Notes: generated from the letters alone by a model not told the origin. 64,000 nucleotides of DNA from Aminomonas paucivorans DSM 12260 (GCF_000165795.1 NZ_CM001022.1:1459812-1523811); one strand, 5' to 3'; counted from the first letter of the stretch, positions 12,646-21,488 are shown. Numbers and translations are program-made.

Positions 12646-12722
12646 GGGCCTATAGCTCAGCAGGATAGAGCGACGGCCTCCTAAGCCGTAGGTCGCCAGT
12701 TCGAATCTGGCTAGGCCCGCCA
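12646..12722 (+). tRNA. tRNA-Arg (anticodon CCT)
   Basis: A full cloverleaf of 77 nt including encoded CCA. The acceptor is GGGCCTA/TAGGCCC with discriminator G, and the T-arm is GCCAG-TTCGAAT-CTGGC. The anticodon stem ACGGC/GCCGT frames the loop CTCCTAA, giving anticodon CCT, which reads AGG. Its own promoter lies just upstream. Confidence 0.95.
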
Positions 12723-12737
12723 GCTCCTCCTTCACAG

Positions 12738-12755
12738 CCCCCCGCCTCGGGGGGG
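12738..12755 (+). terminator. Possible terminator after tRNA-Arg
   Basis: CCCCCC, a short GCCTC loop and a GGGGGGG arm form a short strong hairpin 16 nt after the tRNA. The T run (12771-12775) is about 15 nt further on, so it is not a canonical terminator. Confidence 0.35.
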
Positions 12756-12773
12756 AAGGGAGGCCACGTCTTT

Positions 12774-13385
12774 TTGCGATGCTACCGGTTTCGACCTACA
12801 ATCCCCTTCTTCCTGCTCTGCAGCATCGCCGCCTTCTTCTGCTGGCCTGTGGACCAATTGGTTGTGTCGCTGCAGGGGACCCCGTTTCTGCGGAGATCCG
12901 TGCCTCCCGGCCAGCGACTGGTGTTTCGATCCATCCACTCCGTACAGAAGACGCCTCTGGAAGACGAACTGGTGGTGTCCGGAGGTCGGTTATGGGGTTG
13001 GGAGGAACGAACTCAGTCCCACAACGCGGGGCTTCCCACGGAGGCCCCGCGCAACGGAACCTTTCTGATGGTCCCGCCCTGGATGCATATTCGCGGGGGA
13101 CGCAGGGTCTTTGTCCCTCTGCGCTATCGGGTGGGAACCGATGCCCTGGGAGTCAATCGCCTGCGGATCCCCCCGGAGGGGGAACGAGATCTGTACCGCC
13201 TGTGTCCGGGTCAACTCCTGACGTTTCAGGTTCATCGAGGGCCTTTGGGGATCTGCTGGATCCCTTCGCCGCCAAGAAGGACCGAAATAGCACGAGAGGG
13301 GGTGGGGTGGCGTCGCGTCCAACCGGGTGAAACTCTTCACGGAGTACGTGGTACGGCATGCGCACCACACGAAACGGAGGGATAG
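12774..13385 (+). CDS. DUF1850 domain protein, TRAP-TAXI associated
   Basis: A 203-residue protein starting at TTG, with GGGAGG upstream. A hydrophobic N-terminus (IPFFLLCSIAAFFCWPV) forms a signal anchor or signal peptide. The following region (LVFRSIHSVQKTPLEDE) resembles DUF1850, with its typical sensitivity to His-Ser and a late GDRDLYRL-like segment (here GERDLYRL). DUF1850 genes usually sit directly upstream of fused TAXI-type TRAP permeases, as here, with only 2 nt between the genes. Function is unknown, probably an accessory to transport. The T run in the start region may belong to the tRNA terminator, which slightly weakens the start assignment. Confidence 0.7.
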   Translation: MRCYRFRPTIPFFLLCSIAAFFCWPVDQLVVSLQGTPFLRRSVPPGQRLVFRSIHSVQKTPLEDELVVSGGRLWGWEERTQSHNAGLPTEAPRNGTFLMVPPWMHIRGGRRVFVPLRYRVGTDALGVNRLRIPPEGERDLYRLCPGQLLTFQVHRGPLGICWIPSPPRRTEIAREGVGWRRVQPGETLHGVRGTACAPHETEG

Positions 13386-13387
13386 GT

Positions 13388-15364
13388 TTGAGCGAGAACG
13401 TAGAGCCGGAAGTAGTGGGGGCTGTTCCCCCCACGGAAAAGGAATCCATCGACTTTGAAGAACTTATGCGCAAGTACGACACGGAGGCCCGATTCCGAAC
13501 CCTGAAGGGGTGGCAGGCCATCCTAGTCACGGTCATCGCGGTTTCCATGTCCCTCTTTCATATGTACACGGCCGGTTTTGGCCTTCTCTTGGCCATCAAG
13601 CAGGGAGCGGTGCACCTGGCCTTTACCCTCGGCCTAGTCTTCCTTCTGTACCCGGTCTCCCAGAAAGCATCGAAGAACTCCATCCCCTGGTATGACTTCC
13701 TCCTTGCGGGGACGGGAGTCTACGCAGCTCTTTACCTGGTGATCTTCTTCGACGCCCTCACGGCCCGAGCAGGCTTACCCACCCCCATGGACCTAGCCAT
13801 GGGGTTTGTCCTCGTGGCACTGCTTCTTGAAGCGACGCGACGCATCTCCAATCCCGTGCTGCCCATCATCGCGGTGGTTTCCCTGCTTTACTGTTACTTC
13901 GGACGTTACATGCCCGACATGTTCGCCCATCGGGGATTCAACATCCCCCGCATCGTCAACCACATGTACCTGGGCACGGAGGGCGTTTTCGGAGTCCCCT
14001 TGGAGGTCTCGTCCACCTTTGTGTTCATGTTCATCCTCTTCGGCTCCGTGCTGGAGAAGACGGGGATGGGCAGGTTCATCATCGACCTGGCCATGGCCCT
14101 GGCAGGTTGGTCCACCGGAGGCCCCGCCAAGGTGGCTGTCCTGAGTTCCGGACTCATGGGAACCATCTCCGGTTCTTCCGTGGCCAACGTCTGCACCACC
14201 GGCATGTTCACCATCCCCCTGATGAAGAGCGTGGGCTACAAGCCCTACTTCGCCGGGGCCGTGGAGGCCGTGGCTTCCACGGGTGGACAAATCATGCCCC
14301 CCGTCATGGGAGCGGGGGCGTTCATCCTGGCCCAGTTCCTTGGGGTGCCTTACATTGAGGTTGCCATCGCCGCCATCGTCCCCGCGCTTCTGTACTACTT
14401 CGCGGTTATGGTCCAGGTGCACTTCGAGGCCACGCGACTGGGACTCCAGGGGCTTCCCCGCAACCAGCTGCCCGCGCTGCTGCCCCTGCTCAAGTCCCAA
14501 GGCTTCCTGCTGATCCCGCTCATCGCCATCATCTACTTCCTTCTGGCGGGGTATACCCCCCTGAAGGCGGCGTTCAACGGAATCGTGGTGAGCTATGTTC
14601 TCTCCTTCCTGAACAAGGAAACCCGGCTGACCCCGGTGCGCCTCAAGGAGGCCTTTGAGGCGGGAGCCAGGGGGGCCATCGGTGTGGCCTGCGCCTGCGC
14701 CTGCGTGGGCATGGTGGTGGGCATGGCCACCCTCACGGGGCTGGGGCTGCGCATCGCCGGAGCCATCGTAACCCTGGCGGGAGGCAAGCTTCTTCCCACC
14801 CTGCTTCTCACCATGTGCGCCAGCATCCTTCTGGGAACGGGGCTTCCCACCACGGCGAACTTCATCGTCACCAGCATGATGGCCGCACCGGCGCTGCTGC
14901 AGTTTGGCGTGCCGCCCATGGCGGCGTACATGTTCGTCTTCTACTTCGGCATCGCGGCGGACCTGAGCCCCCCCGTGGCCCTGGCAGCCTACGCGGGAGC
15001 AGGCATCGCCGGAGCAGACCCCATGAAGACGGGCTTCACGGCATTCAAGCTCGCCCTGGCGGGCTTCCTGATCCCGTATATCTACGTGTACAACCCCATG
15101 CTGCTGCTCATCGACTACCATCCCTTGGAGTTCGGGCAAGCGGTGGTGACGGCCATGATCGGCGTCTTTCTCCTGGCCATGGCCACCATCGGCTTCTACA
15201 AAGCACAGATGGCCTGGTACCTTAGGATCCTTGCCATGGCAGGAGCGCTGCTTCTCCTGATCCCCGGCACCAAGACGGACCTCACCGGGCTTGCCATCCT
15301 CGCGGCCGTCCACGTCCTTCAGACCATGAAGGCGAAGAAGAACCCGCCCGCGCCAGCGGTTTGA
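13388..15364 (+). CDS. TRAP transporter fused permease (TAXI family, DctQM-type)
   Basis: A 658-residue integral membrane protein. It has an N-terminal ~45-residue cytoplasmic part, about four helices equivalent to the small DctQ subunit, and a larger DctM-like part with GLMGTISGSSVANVCTTG, MGAGAFILAQFLG and TGLPTTANFIV. The fused layout is typical of TAXI-type TRAP systems, which import dicarboxylates or amino acids using a Na+ or H+ gradient and a periplasmic binding protein. No binding-protein gene is adjacent, so the partner must be elsewhere. TTG 13388 is chosen because CGGAGGG lies 6-7 nt upstream; ATG 13358 overlaps the DUF1850 gene. The substrate is unknown. Confidence 0.92.
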   Translation: MSENVEPEVVGAVPPTEKESIDFEELMRKYDTEARFRTLKGWQAILVTVIAVSMSLFHMYTAGFGLLLAIKQGAVHLAFTLGLVFLLYPVSQKASKNSIPWYDFLLAGTGVYAALYLVIFFDALTARAGLPTPMDLAMGFVLVALLLEATRRISNPVLPIIAVVSLLYCYFGRYMPDMFAHRGFNIPRIVNHMYLGTEGVFGVPLEVSSTFVFMFILFGSVLEKTGMGRFIIDLAMALAGWSTGGPAKVAVLSSGLMGTISGSSVANVCTTGMFTIPLMKSVGYKPYFAGAVEAVASTGGQIMPPVMGAGAFILAQFLGVPYIEVAIAAIVPALLYYFAVMVQVHFEATRLGLQGLPRNQLPALLPLLKSQGFLLIPLIAIIYFLLAGYTPLKAAFNGIVVSYVLSFLNKETRLTPVRLKEAFEAGARGAIGVACACACVGMVVGMATLTGLGLRIAGAIVTLAGGKLLPTLLLTMCASILLGTGLPTTANFIVTSMMAAPALLQFGVPPMAAYMFVFYFGIAADLSPPVALAAYAGAGIAGADPMKTGFTAFKLALAGFLIPYIYVYNPMLLLIDYHPLEFGQAVVTAMIGVFLLAMATIGFYKAQMAWYLRILAMAGALLLLIPGTKTDLTGLAILAAVHVLQTMKAKKNPPAPAV

Positions 15365-15402
15365 GGAGAGCCCCGAGCCCCTTCCGGACTTGACGGTTCG
15401 TG

Positions 15403-15450
15403 TATAATCGGATCGCAGGAGCGCCCCTTGCGCGAAGCAGGGGGCGCTCC
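15403..15450 (+). promoter_or_regulatory. -10 element and leader hairpin upstream of ileS
   Basis: A perfect TATAAT (15403-15408) is preceded by TG. It is followed by a 10-bp inverted repeat, GGAGCGCCCC (15418-15427) with GGGGCGCTCC (15441-15450). No good -35 lies 16-18 bp upstream; a TTGACG is too close. The hairpin has no T run, so it is more likely a leader structure than a terminator. No T-box pattern is seen. Confidence 0.45.
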
Positions 15451-15472
15451 GTTCATCAAAGGGGGTAGCGCC

Positions 15473-18268
15473 ATGTCCAAGGACTACAAGGATTCCCTGT
15501 GTCTCCCCAAGACAGACTTCCCCATGCGGGCCAATTTGGCCCAAAGGGAACCTCAGTTTCTCGCCTTCTGGGAGGAGCACGGCATCTACCAAAAGCAGCA
15601 GGATCAGAGGGAGGGAAGCCCGACCTTCGTCCTCCACGACGGCCCTCCCTACGCCAACGCGAACATCCATATCGGCACGGCGTTCAACAAGATCCTCAAG
15701 GACTTCATCCCGAAGTACAAGGCCATGCGGGGGTTTCGTGCCCCCTACGTCCCGGGCTGGGATACCCACGGCCTTCCCATCGAGCTGAAGGTCCTGAAGG
15801 AACAGGGGCTGGACAAGGACAACGTGGACCCAGTGGAGCTTCGGCGCCGCTGCACCTCCTATGCCCACCAGTTCATCGACATCCAGAGGGAGGAGTTCCG
15901 ACGCCTCGGGGTGCTGGGCGACTGGGAAAACCCCTACCTGACCTTGCGACCGGAATACGAGGCCGCCCAGCTGGGGGCCTTCGCGGACATGGTGGAAAAG
16001 GGGCTGGTCTACAAGGGGCAGAAGCCCGTCTTCTGGTGCACCGACTGTCAGACCGCCCTGGCGGCGGCGGAGATCGAGTACGAAGACGAGTCTTCTCCCT
16101 CCATCTACGTGGCCTACCCTTTGCCGGAAGTGGAGAAGCGCTTTCCCGAGCTGGCCGGTCGGGCCTGTTCGGTGGTGATCTGGACCACCACCCCCTGGAC
16201 GCTCCCCGCCAGCCTGGCAGTAGCCCTGCACCCTGGCTACCGGTACGCCTTCTTCTCCGCGCCCGAGGGAAAGGCCTTCCTGATGGCCACGGAGCTGAAG
16301 GAAGCCTTTGAAAAGGCCTGCGGGCTGTCCCTGGAAGAGGAGCTTCTTTCCCTTACCGGCCGGGACCTGGAGGGAGTGGAGGCGCTTCATCCCTTCTACG
16401 AGGAGCGGCGGGTTCCCCTCGTCCTAGCGGACTACGTGGTTCTGGACTCCGGGACGGGCTGCGTCCACACCGCCCCCGGACACGGGGTGGAGGACTTCGA
16501 AACGGGGGTTCGTTACGGTCTGGAGATCCTCAACCCCGTGGACGACCGGGGGGTCTTCCTCCCCGACACCCCCCTGGTGGGGGGGCTCTCCCTGGACGAC
16601 GGCGCCGCCGTGGTCCTGAAGACCCTTTCCGACTCGGGGCGCCTGCTGGGGCGGGGCAAGATCCTCCACTCCTACCCCCACTGCTGGCGCTGCAAGAAGC
16701 CCGTCATCTTCCGGGCCACCGCCCAGTGGTTCGTCTCGGTGCAGCAGTTCCGCGATCAGGCCCTGAAGGCCATCGAGGAACAGGTCCAGTGGGTCCCCGT
16801 CTGGGGTCAGGACCGGATCGGCAACATGGTGCGGGATCGCTCCGACTGGTGCATCAGCCGCCAGCGGGTCTGGGGAGTCCCCATCCCGGCGTTCTACTGT
16901 CGGGACTGCGGGAAGCTCGTCCTGGACCCGGAGAAGATCCGACGGGTGGCGAAGCGGGTCAAGGAGCAGGGAAGCGACATCTGGTGGCAGGAGTCTCCGG
17001 AAGCGCTCCTGGGAGACCTCGCCGTATGCCCTCACTGCGCCTCCCGCAACCTCCGCAAGGACACGGACATCATGGACGTGTGGTTCGACTCCGGCGTCAG
17101 CCACCTGGCGGTTCTGGAGACCCGACCGGAGCTTTCCTGGCCTGCGGACCTCTACCTGGAAGGCAGCGACCAGCACCGGGGCTGGTTCCAGACGTCCCTT
17201 CTCACCAGCGTGGCCACTCGGGGATCTGCCCCCTTCCGCACGGTGCTCACCCACGGCTTCATCGTGGACGGGGAGGGGAGGAAGATGTCCAAGTCCCTGG
17301 GGAACGTCACCCGCCCCCAGGAAGTGATCGACCGGTACGGTGCGGACATCCTGCGGCTTTGGGTCGCCTCCACGGATTACCGAGGGGACGTGCGCATCTC
17401 CGAGACGATCCTGAAGAACCTGGTGGAGACCTACCGGAGGATCCGCAACACCGCCCGTTTCCTCCTGGGCAACCTGGAGGGCTTCGACCCCCAGAAGCAC
17501 CGGGTGTCCCGAGGGGACATGGAGCCCCTGGACCTGTGGCTTCTGGCCCGTCTCCAGGACCTGGTGGAGCGGGTCACCAAGGGCTACGAGGACTACGAAT
17601 TCCACGTGCCCTCCTTCCTGACCCACCAGTTCTGCGACAACGAGATGAGTTCCTTCTTCCTGGACGTGAGCAAGGACCGCCTCTACGCGGACCAAAAGGG
17701 CGGCCTTTCCCGACGCAGCGCCCAGACCGTTCTGTGGGAAACCCTCACCACCCTCTGCAGGCTCCTGGCGCCGGTGCTGAGCTTCACCGCCGAGGAAATC
17801 TGGCAGAACCTGCGGGCTTTCGACGCCTCCCTGCCGGAGAGCGTTTTCCTGAGCGATTGGCCCGCACCGAACCTGGAGGGGATCGATCCGGAGACCGCCC
17901 CGCGATGGGGGAGGCTTCTGGAGGCGCGGGGGGCGATCCTTCGAGCCCTGGAGAATGCCCGGGGGGCGGAACTCATTGGCAACGCCCTCGAAGGAGAGGT
18001 GGAGGTTTCCCTGGGAGACCGGTACGGGGATCTGCAGGGGCTTTTCGACGTACCCACCTGGGAGATGGTGTGCCTGGTCTCCGCCTTCCGCTTCGCGGAG
18101 CTTCCCAAGGAAGGCGACGGAATCTTTCACGATGAGGAAACGGGCATCACCGTGCGCGTTTCCCGCAGTCCCCACGAGAAGTGCCCCCGCTGCTGGAAGA
18201 GAAAGCCCGAGGTGGGGGAGGATTCCCTCTGCCGTCGCTGCCAGGATGTGCTGTCTCACGGAGCCTGA
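15473..18268 (+). CDS. ileS: Isoleucyl-tRNA synthetase
   Basis: A 931-residue class I synthetase that charges tRNA-Ile. The HIGH motif reads HIGT in ANIHIGTAFNKILKDF, and the KMSKS loop is present in GRKMSKSLGNV. The CP1 editing domain occupies roughly residues 190-400 (IWTTTPWTLPASLAVAL and GTGCVHTAPGHG). The C-terminal zinc knuckle (CPRCWKRKPEVGEDSLCRRC) marks the bacterial IleS type. Length is standard. The ATG at 15473 has AAAGGGGG upstream. The next gene overlaps by 23 nt. Confidence 0.97.
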   Translation: MSKDYKDSLCLPKTDFPMRANLAQREPQFLAFWEEHGIYQKQQDQREGSPTFVLHDGPPYANANIHIGTAFNKILKDFIPKYKAMRGFRAPYVPGWDTHGLPIELKVLKEQGLDKDNVDPVELRRRCTSYAHQFIDIQREEFRRLGVLGDWENPYLTLRPEYEAAQLGAFADMVEKGLVYKGQKPVFWCTDCQTALAAAEIEYEDESSPSIYVAYPLPEVEKRFPELAGRACSVVIWTTTPWTLPASLAVALHPGYRYAFFSAPEGKAFLMATELKEAFEKACGLSLEEELLSLTGRDLEGVEALHPFYEERRVPLVLADYVVLDSGTGCVHTAPGHGVEDFETGVRYGLEILNPVDDRGVFLPDTPLVGGLSLDDGAAVVLKTLSDSGRLLGRGKILHSYPHCWRCKKPVIFRATAQWFVSVQQFRDQALKAIEEQVQWVPVWGQDRIGNMVRDRSDWCISRQRVWGVPIPAFYCRDCGKLVLDPEKIRRVAKRVKEQGSDIWWQESPEALLGDLAVCPHCASRNLRKDTDIMDVWFDSGVSHLAVLETRPELSWPADLYLEGSDQHRGWFQTSLLTSVATRGSAPFRTVLTHGFIVDGEGRKMSKSLGNVTRPQEVIDRYGADILRLWVASTDYRGDVRISETILKNLVETYRRIRNTARFLLGNLEGFDPQKHRVSRGDMEPLDLWLLARLQDLVERVTKGYEDYEFHVPSFLTHQFCDNEMSSFFLDVSKDRLYADQKGGLSRRSAQTVLWETLTTLCRLLAPVLSFTAEEIWQNLRAFDASLPESVFLSDWPAPNLEGIDPETAPRWGRLLEARGAILRALENARGAELIGNALEGEVEVSLGDRYGDLQGLFDVPTWEMVCLVSAFRFAELPKEGDGIFHDEETGITVRVSRSPHEKCPRCWKRKPEVGEDSLCRRCQDVLSHGA

Positions 18269-19280
18269 GGATCGTTTCCCGGACGGGGAACTCCCTGAAA
18301 CGAACGTCGAGGAGGCGCAGGAGGACCTTCCCCTCCAGGGGGAGGGGCCCTGCGTCTTTTCCGTTTCCCCCAGCTACCAGGACCATCGGCTGGATTACTT
18401 CCTCTCCCGTGAACTGGGGACCAGTCGAGCCTTTTCGACGAAGCTGATCCGGGATGGACAGGTCTCCGTTTCCTGGTGTCCCCGGGTCAAGCCCTCCATG
18501 AAGGTCCTGCCCGGAGGGAGCGTCACCGCCGTGGTCCCTCCTCCGGAGGAGTTGGACCTCGTTCCGGAGGACGTCCCCTTCCGGGTGGTGTATGAAGACG
18601 CGGATCTGATTGTGGTGGACAAACCGGCAGGACTGGTGGTCCACCCCGCGCCCGGGCACTGGCGGGGAACCCTGGTGCACGGGCTTCTGTTCCGCTACCC
18701 GGACATGGAGGCCCTCAACGGGGTCCGACGTCCCGGCATCGTCCATCGCCTGGACGCCACGACCTCGGGCCTCCTGGTGGTGGCCCGAAACGGCCTGGCC
18801 ATGGAGGAACTGGTGCGCTGCTTCAAGCAGCGCACGCTGCGGAAGGAATACCTGGCCCTGGCCCACGGTCGCCCCCAACTGCCGGAGGGGGAGATCCGTC
18901 TGCCCATCGGACGGGATCCCAAAAACCGCAAGCGCATGACCATTCTGGAAGGGGGGAGGGACTCCCTCACCCGGTACCGGACCCTCTGGACCCGAGGAAG
19001 GATCAGCTTGCTGCTCTGCCAGCTTTGTACCGGGAGGACCCACCAGATCCGGGTGCACCTCAAGGCCCTGGGGTGCCCCCTGGTGGGGGATCGGGTCTAC
19101 GCCCCGGGGCGGGAAACCCCCTTCCATCCGGACCGGGTGTTTCTGCACGCCTGGAAACTGGGGTTCTCCCATCCCCGAACGGGAGAACCCCTACTCTTCA
19201 GATCCCCTCTCCCGCCGGACCTCCTTGAAGCTCTCGAAGCACTGTTTCCCAGGACTTCGGCTCCACCAGAAGGCTCTTGA
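18246..19280 (+). CDS. RluD-type RNA pseudouridine synthase
   Basis: A 344-residue RluA-superfamily enzyme. After a ~40-residue extension, an S4-like RNA-binding domain starts at DHRLDYFLSRELG. The catalytic domain has VDKPAGLVVHPAPGH and the signature GIVHRLDATTSGLLVVAR with catalytic Asp170. GRTHQIRVHLKALGCPLVGD is the second core motif. It is most like RluD, which modifies helix 69 of 23S rRNA, but the exact target cannot be fixed. The ATG lies inside ileS. The 3' end runs 83 nt into the convergent rqcH gene. Confidence 0.92.
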   Translation: MCCLTEPEDRFPDGELPETNVEEAQEDLPLQGEGPCVFSVSPSYQDHRLDYFLSRELGTSRAFSTKLIRDGQVSVSWCPRVKPSMKVLPGGSVTAVVPPPEELDLVPEDVPFRVVYEDADLIVVDKPAGLVVHPAPGHWRGTLVHGLLFRYPDMEALNGVRRPGIVHRLDATTSGLLVVARNGLAMEELVRCFKQRTLRKEYLALAHGRPQLPEGEIRLPIGRDPKNRKRMTILEGGRDSLTRYRTLWTRGRISLLLCQLCTGRTHQIRVHLKALGCPLVGDRVYAPGRETPFHPDRVFLHAWKLGFSHPRTGEPLLFRSPLPPDLLEALEALFPRTSAPPEGS

Positions 19281-20889
19281 AGATGCTGTAGCGGGCACCG
19301 GCAATTCCGTGATCCGGCAGAGAGCGCACGTGCTTTCTTTGGGTGTAGTCCACCCAGACCTTCCCCGATCCTTTCCCTCGGCTGTACCAGGCCGCAAGGG
19401 CCGCTACCCGCACCAGAACCCTCTCCTCCGGGGGACCGTCCACCCCGTCCTCCCGTCGGAACAGGACGTGCGCCCCCGGCACTCCCTGGGCATGGAACCA
19501 CCAATCTTCCGGCTTGGCCGTCCGGAAGGTGAGCTGTCGGTTTCCCCGGGCGCTCTCGCCGAGGTACACCGTCCCTCCCGCCTCCGCGACCCGTGCCTGC
19601 CTATAGGCAGGAGGCTTGGGTCCCTTCTTCGGAGCGACCTCCCTTTGGACCCCCAGATCCCGGGCCAACTCCTCCAGGGCCTCCGCACGGTCTGCCGATT
19701 CCAGGAGAGCCTCCTGTTCCTCCAGCGTGGCCAGTTCCGCCGCCAGAAAGCCCTGGCGCTTCAGCCCCGCCTGATGCCGGGACCAGGCTTTCCTGTACTT
19801 GCTGAAGTACTCGTTTGCCGTCTCCACAGGGGAAAGGCCGGGAATCAAGGGGACCTGGATCTCCGGGGCCTCGGGAGCTTCCCAGTCCGTCACGGCAGCG
19901 ACGGTTGCCCCCGGAGGGACCCTGTGGGCCTCCGCCAGAAGCAAGGTCCCCCACCGACGATACCGTTGGATCGGGGCCGGCTCTTCCCTCCGGTCGTCGG
20001 AAGGACGTAGCTGGGAACGAAGCGCTTCCATGCGTCCCCGCAGGACCTTGCGGATCTCCCGTCTTCGCCTATCCAGAAAACCGTCCCGAAGGGGCAGAAA
20101 CACGGCGCTTCGGGTCGCCTCCAGGGGATCGCATACCGGGAAAGCGTCCTCACCGGCAACGGGCGAGGCTTCCGGCGGCAGCAGCAAGAGACCCTCGCCC
20201 CGAGGGAGGGCAAACCACAGGAACCGAAGCGGTTCCGCACCCTCTGCATAAAGGCGCTCCCCCAAGAGATTTCCCAGCCGCCCTCCCTCTTCTTCGCCCC
20301 TTTCCTGAAGGTACCGGAGGAGGGGTCTTCCCACTCCCTCGGGGGCTTCGCCGGAGGCATCCCGGGGTAGGGGAGGAGGAGGCACGTAGGGGGCTCCCGG
20401 CAGGAGGGTCCGATACCGGTTGACTTCCGGATAGACCCGCCTCGCCACTTCCAGGATCGTGCCCTTTTCGTCCACCAGGGAAGCGTTGCTCTGCCTCTCC
20501 GTCCCCTCCAGAACCAGGGAGTAGCTTTTGGCATACCCCGCCGCCAGGACCCTGCGGAACCCCAGGATCAGGACCCGATCCTTCTTCCACTGACAGACCT
20601 CGTGGAGCACGGCGCCCCCCAGGTGGCTCCGCAGCGCTTCGTGGATCACCGGGGTTTTCCCGCTTCGGCGCAGCCACTCCCTGCGCTCTTCCGGCAAAAC
20701 CCTGCAAAGACCGCACCGACGAGGATCCCAGGAGAAGAACCAATGCTCCCGGCGCCGATTCCCCCCCAGGGAGAGGAACACCCCCTCTTCGGAACCGTCG
20801 GCGGACTCCACGTGAAGCCCCAGAGCTCGGGTACGAATCCATTCCTCTTGGAGCCTCGTCCATTCCGGACCCAGGGCCATGTGGTCCAT
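19198..20889 (-). CDS. rqcH: NFACT-family ribosome quality control protein RqcH-like
   Basis: A 563-residue protein of the NFACT family (also called FbpA). The NFACT-N region includes the key Asp-Arg pair (D104-R105 in KKDRVLILGF), which in Bacillus RqcH is needed for tRNA-Ala binding. A middle coiled-coil segment (EYFSKYRKAWSRHQAGLKR) and the C-terminal NFACT-R/DUF814 domain (WWFHAQGVPGAHVLFR) follow. RqcH tags stalled 50S-bound nascent chains with alanine. The start at 20889 has GGAG 5 nt upstream; a longer frame runs antisense through tRNA-Ala and is rejected. It is the only minus-strand gene, tail-to-tail with the RluD-type gene and divergent from a tRNA cluster that begins with tRNA-Ala. 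Confidence 0.9.
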   Translation of the reverse strand: MDHMALGPEWTRLQEEWIRTRALGLHVESADGSEEGVFLSLGGNRRREHWFFSWDPRRCGLCRVLPEERREWLRRSGKTPVIHEALRSHLGGAVLHEVCQWKKDRVLILGFRRVLAAGYAKSYSLVLEGTERQSNASLVDEKGTILEVARRVYPEVNRYRTLLPGAPYVPPPPLPRDASGEAPEGVGRPLLRYLQERGEEEGGRLGNLLGERLYAEGAEPLRFLWFALPRGEGLLLLPPEASPVAGEDAFPVCDPLEATRSAVFLPLRDGFLDRRRREIRKVLRGRMEALRSQLRPSDDRREEPAPIQRYRRWGTLLLAEAHRVPPGATVAAVTDWEAPEAPEIQVPLIPGLSPVETANEYFSKYRKAWSRHQAGLKRQGFLAAELATLEEQEALLESADRAEALEELARDLGVQREVAPKKGPKPPAYRQARVAEAGGTVYLGESARGNRQLTFRTAKPEDWWFHAQGVPGAHVLFRREDGVDGPPEERVLVRVAALAAWYSRGKGSGKVWVDYTQRKHVRSLPDHGIAGARYSIFKSLLVEPKSWETVLRELQGGPAGEGI

Positions 20890-20952
20890 CCCCTCTCCAG
20901 GTCCCCCTGTCGGGAACCGCACCAGAGGCACCCTATCACGGGCTTCCTTTGC

Positions 20953-20981
20953 TTGACAAGGCAAGGGGAGCGGACTAGAAT
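20953..20981 (+). promoter_or_regulatory. Strong sigma70-type promoter of the tRNA cluster
   Basis: TTGACA, a 17-bp spacer and TAGAAT: a full -35 match and five of six at -10. It ends 18 nt before tRNA-Ala and probably drives all eight tRNA genes, since the gaps between them are short and carry no clear terminators. Confidence 0.85.
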
Positions 20982-20999
20982 GCTCCTTGTGATTTCGGC

Positions 21000-21074
21000 G
21001 GGGCTGTAGCGCAGAGGGAGCGCGTTTCCTTCGCACGGAAAAGGTCGGGGGTTCGAGTCCCCCCAGCTCCACCA
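21000..21074 (+). tRNA. tRNA-Ala (anticodon CGC)
   Basis: 75 nt with CCA. The acceptor is GGGGCTG/CAGCTCC with the alanine identity pair G3-U70 and discriminator A. The anticodon stem TTTCC/GGAAA holds loop TTCGCAC, giving anticodon CGC, which reads GCG. First gene of the cluster. Confidence 0.96.
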
Positions 21075-21097
21075 GCTTTGAACGTCTCAACCCCACT

Positions 21098-21175
21098 CGG
21101 GGCGTAGCGCAGTTTGGTTAGCGCACCTGCTTTGGGAGCAGGGGGTCGAAGGTTCGAATCCTTTCGCCCCGACCA
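21098..21175 (+). tRNA. tRNA-Pro (anticodon TGG)
   Basis: 78 nt with CCA. The acceptor is CGGGGCG/CGCCCCG with discriminator A. The anticodon stem CCTGC/GCAGG holds loop TTTGGGA; TGG reads CCA and probably other CCN codons. Confidence 0.96.
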
Positions 21176-21192
21176 CTCTGGTTGTTGGTGGG

Positions 21193-21269
21193 GCGGGAAT
21201 AGCTCAGTTGGCTAGAGCGATGGCCTTCCAAGCCGTAGGTCGCGGGTTCGAATCCCGTTTCCCGCTCCA
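21193..21269 (+). tRNA. tRNA-Gly (anticodon TCC)
   Basis: 77 nt with CCA. The acceptor is GCGGGAA/TTCCCGC with discriminator T, as expected for glycine. Loop CTTCCAA gives anticodon TCC, which reads GGA/GGG. Confidence 0.96.
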
Positions 21270-21284
21270 AACTCTTCCGTTTGA

Positions 21285-21361
<77 letters not shown>

Positions 21362-21394
21362 AGAATTGCTCCGTTCCAAGGCATCCTTTGAGAC

Positions 21395-21472
21395 GGTGAG
21401 CGTAGCTCAAGTGGTCAGAGCACTGGACTGTGGCTCCAGGGGTTGGGGGTTCAAGTCCCCTCGCTCACCCCA
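21395..21472 (+). tRNA. tRNA-His (anticodon GTG)
   Basis: 78 nt with CCA, including the extra 5' G at 21395 that pairs with discriminator C, the identity feature of tRNA-His. The acceptor is GTGAGCG/CGCTCAC. Loop CTGTGGC gives anticodon GTG. Confidence 0.96.
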
Positions 21473-21488
21473 GCCTCACCCTGAGCGG

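Noticed and set aside
13793-16390. An 865-codon open frame on the minus strand across the TRAP permease and ileS
   Set aside because: Low-complexity His/Gly-rich product with no motifs, opposite two clear genes.
20890-21096. A 69-codon N-terminal extension of rqcH
   Set aside because: It runs antisense through tRNA-Ala and its promoter; the ATG at 20889 has a ribosome binding site and matches family length.
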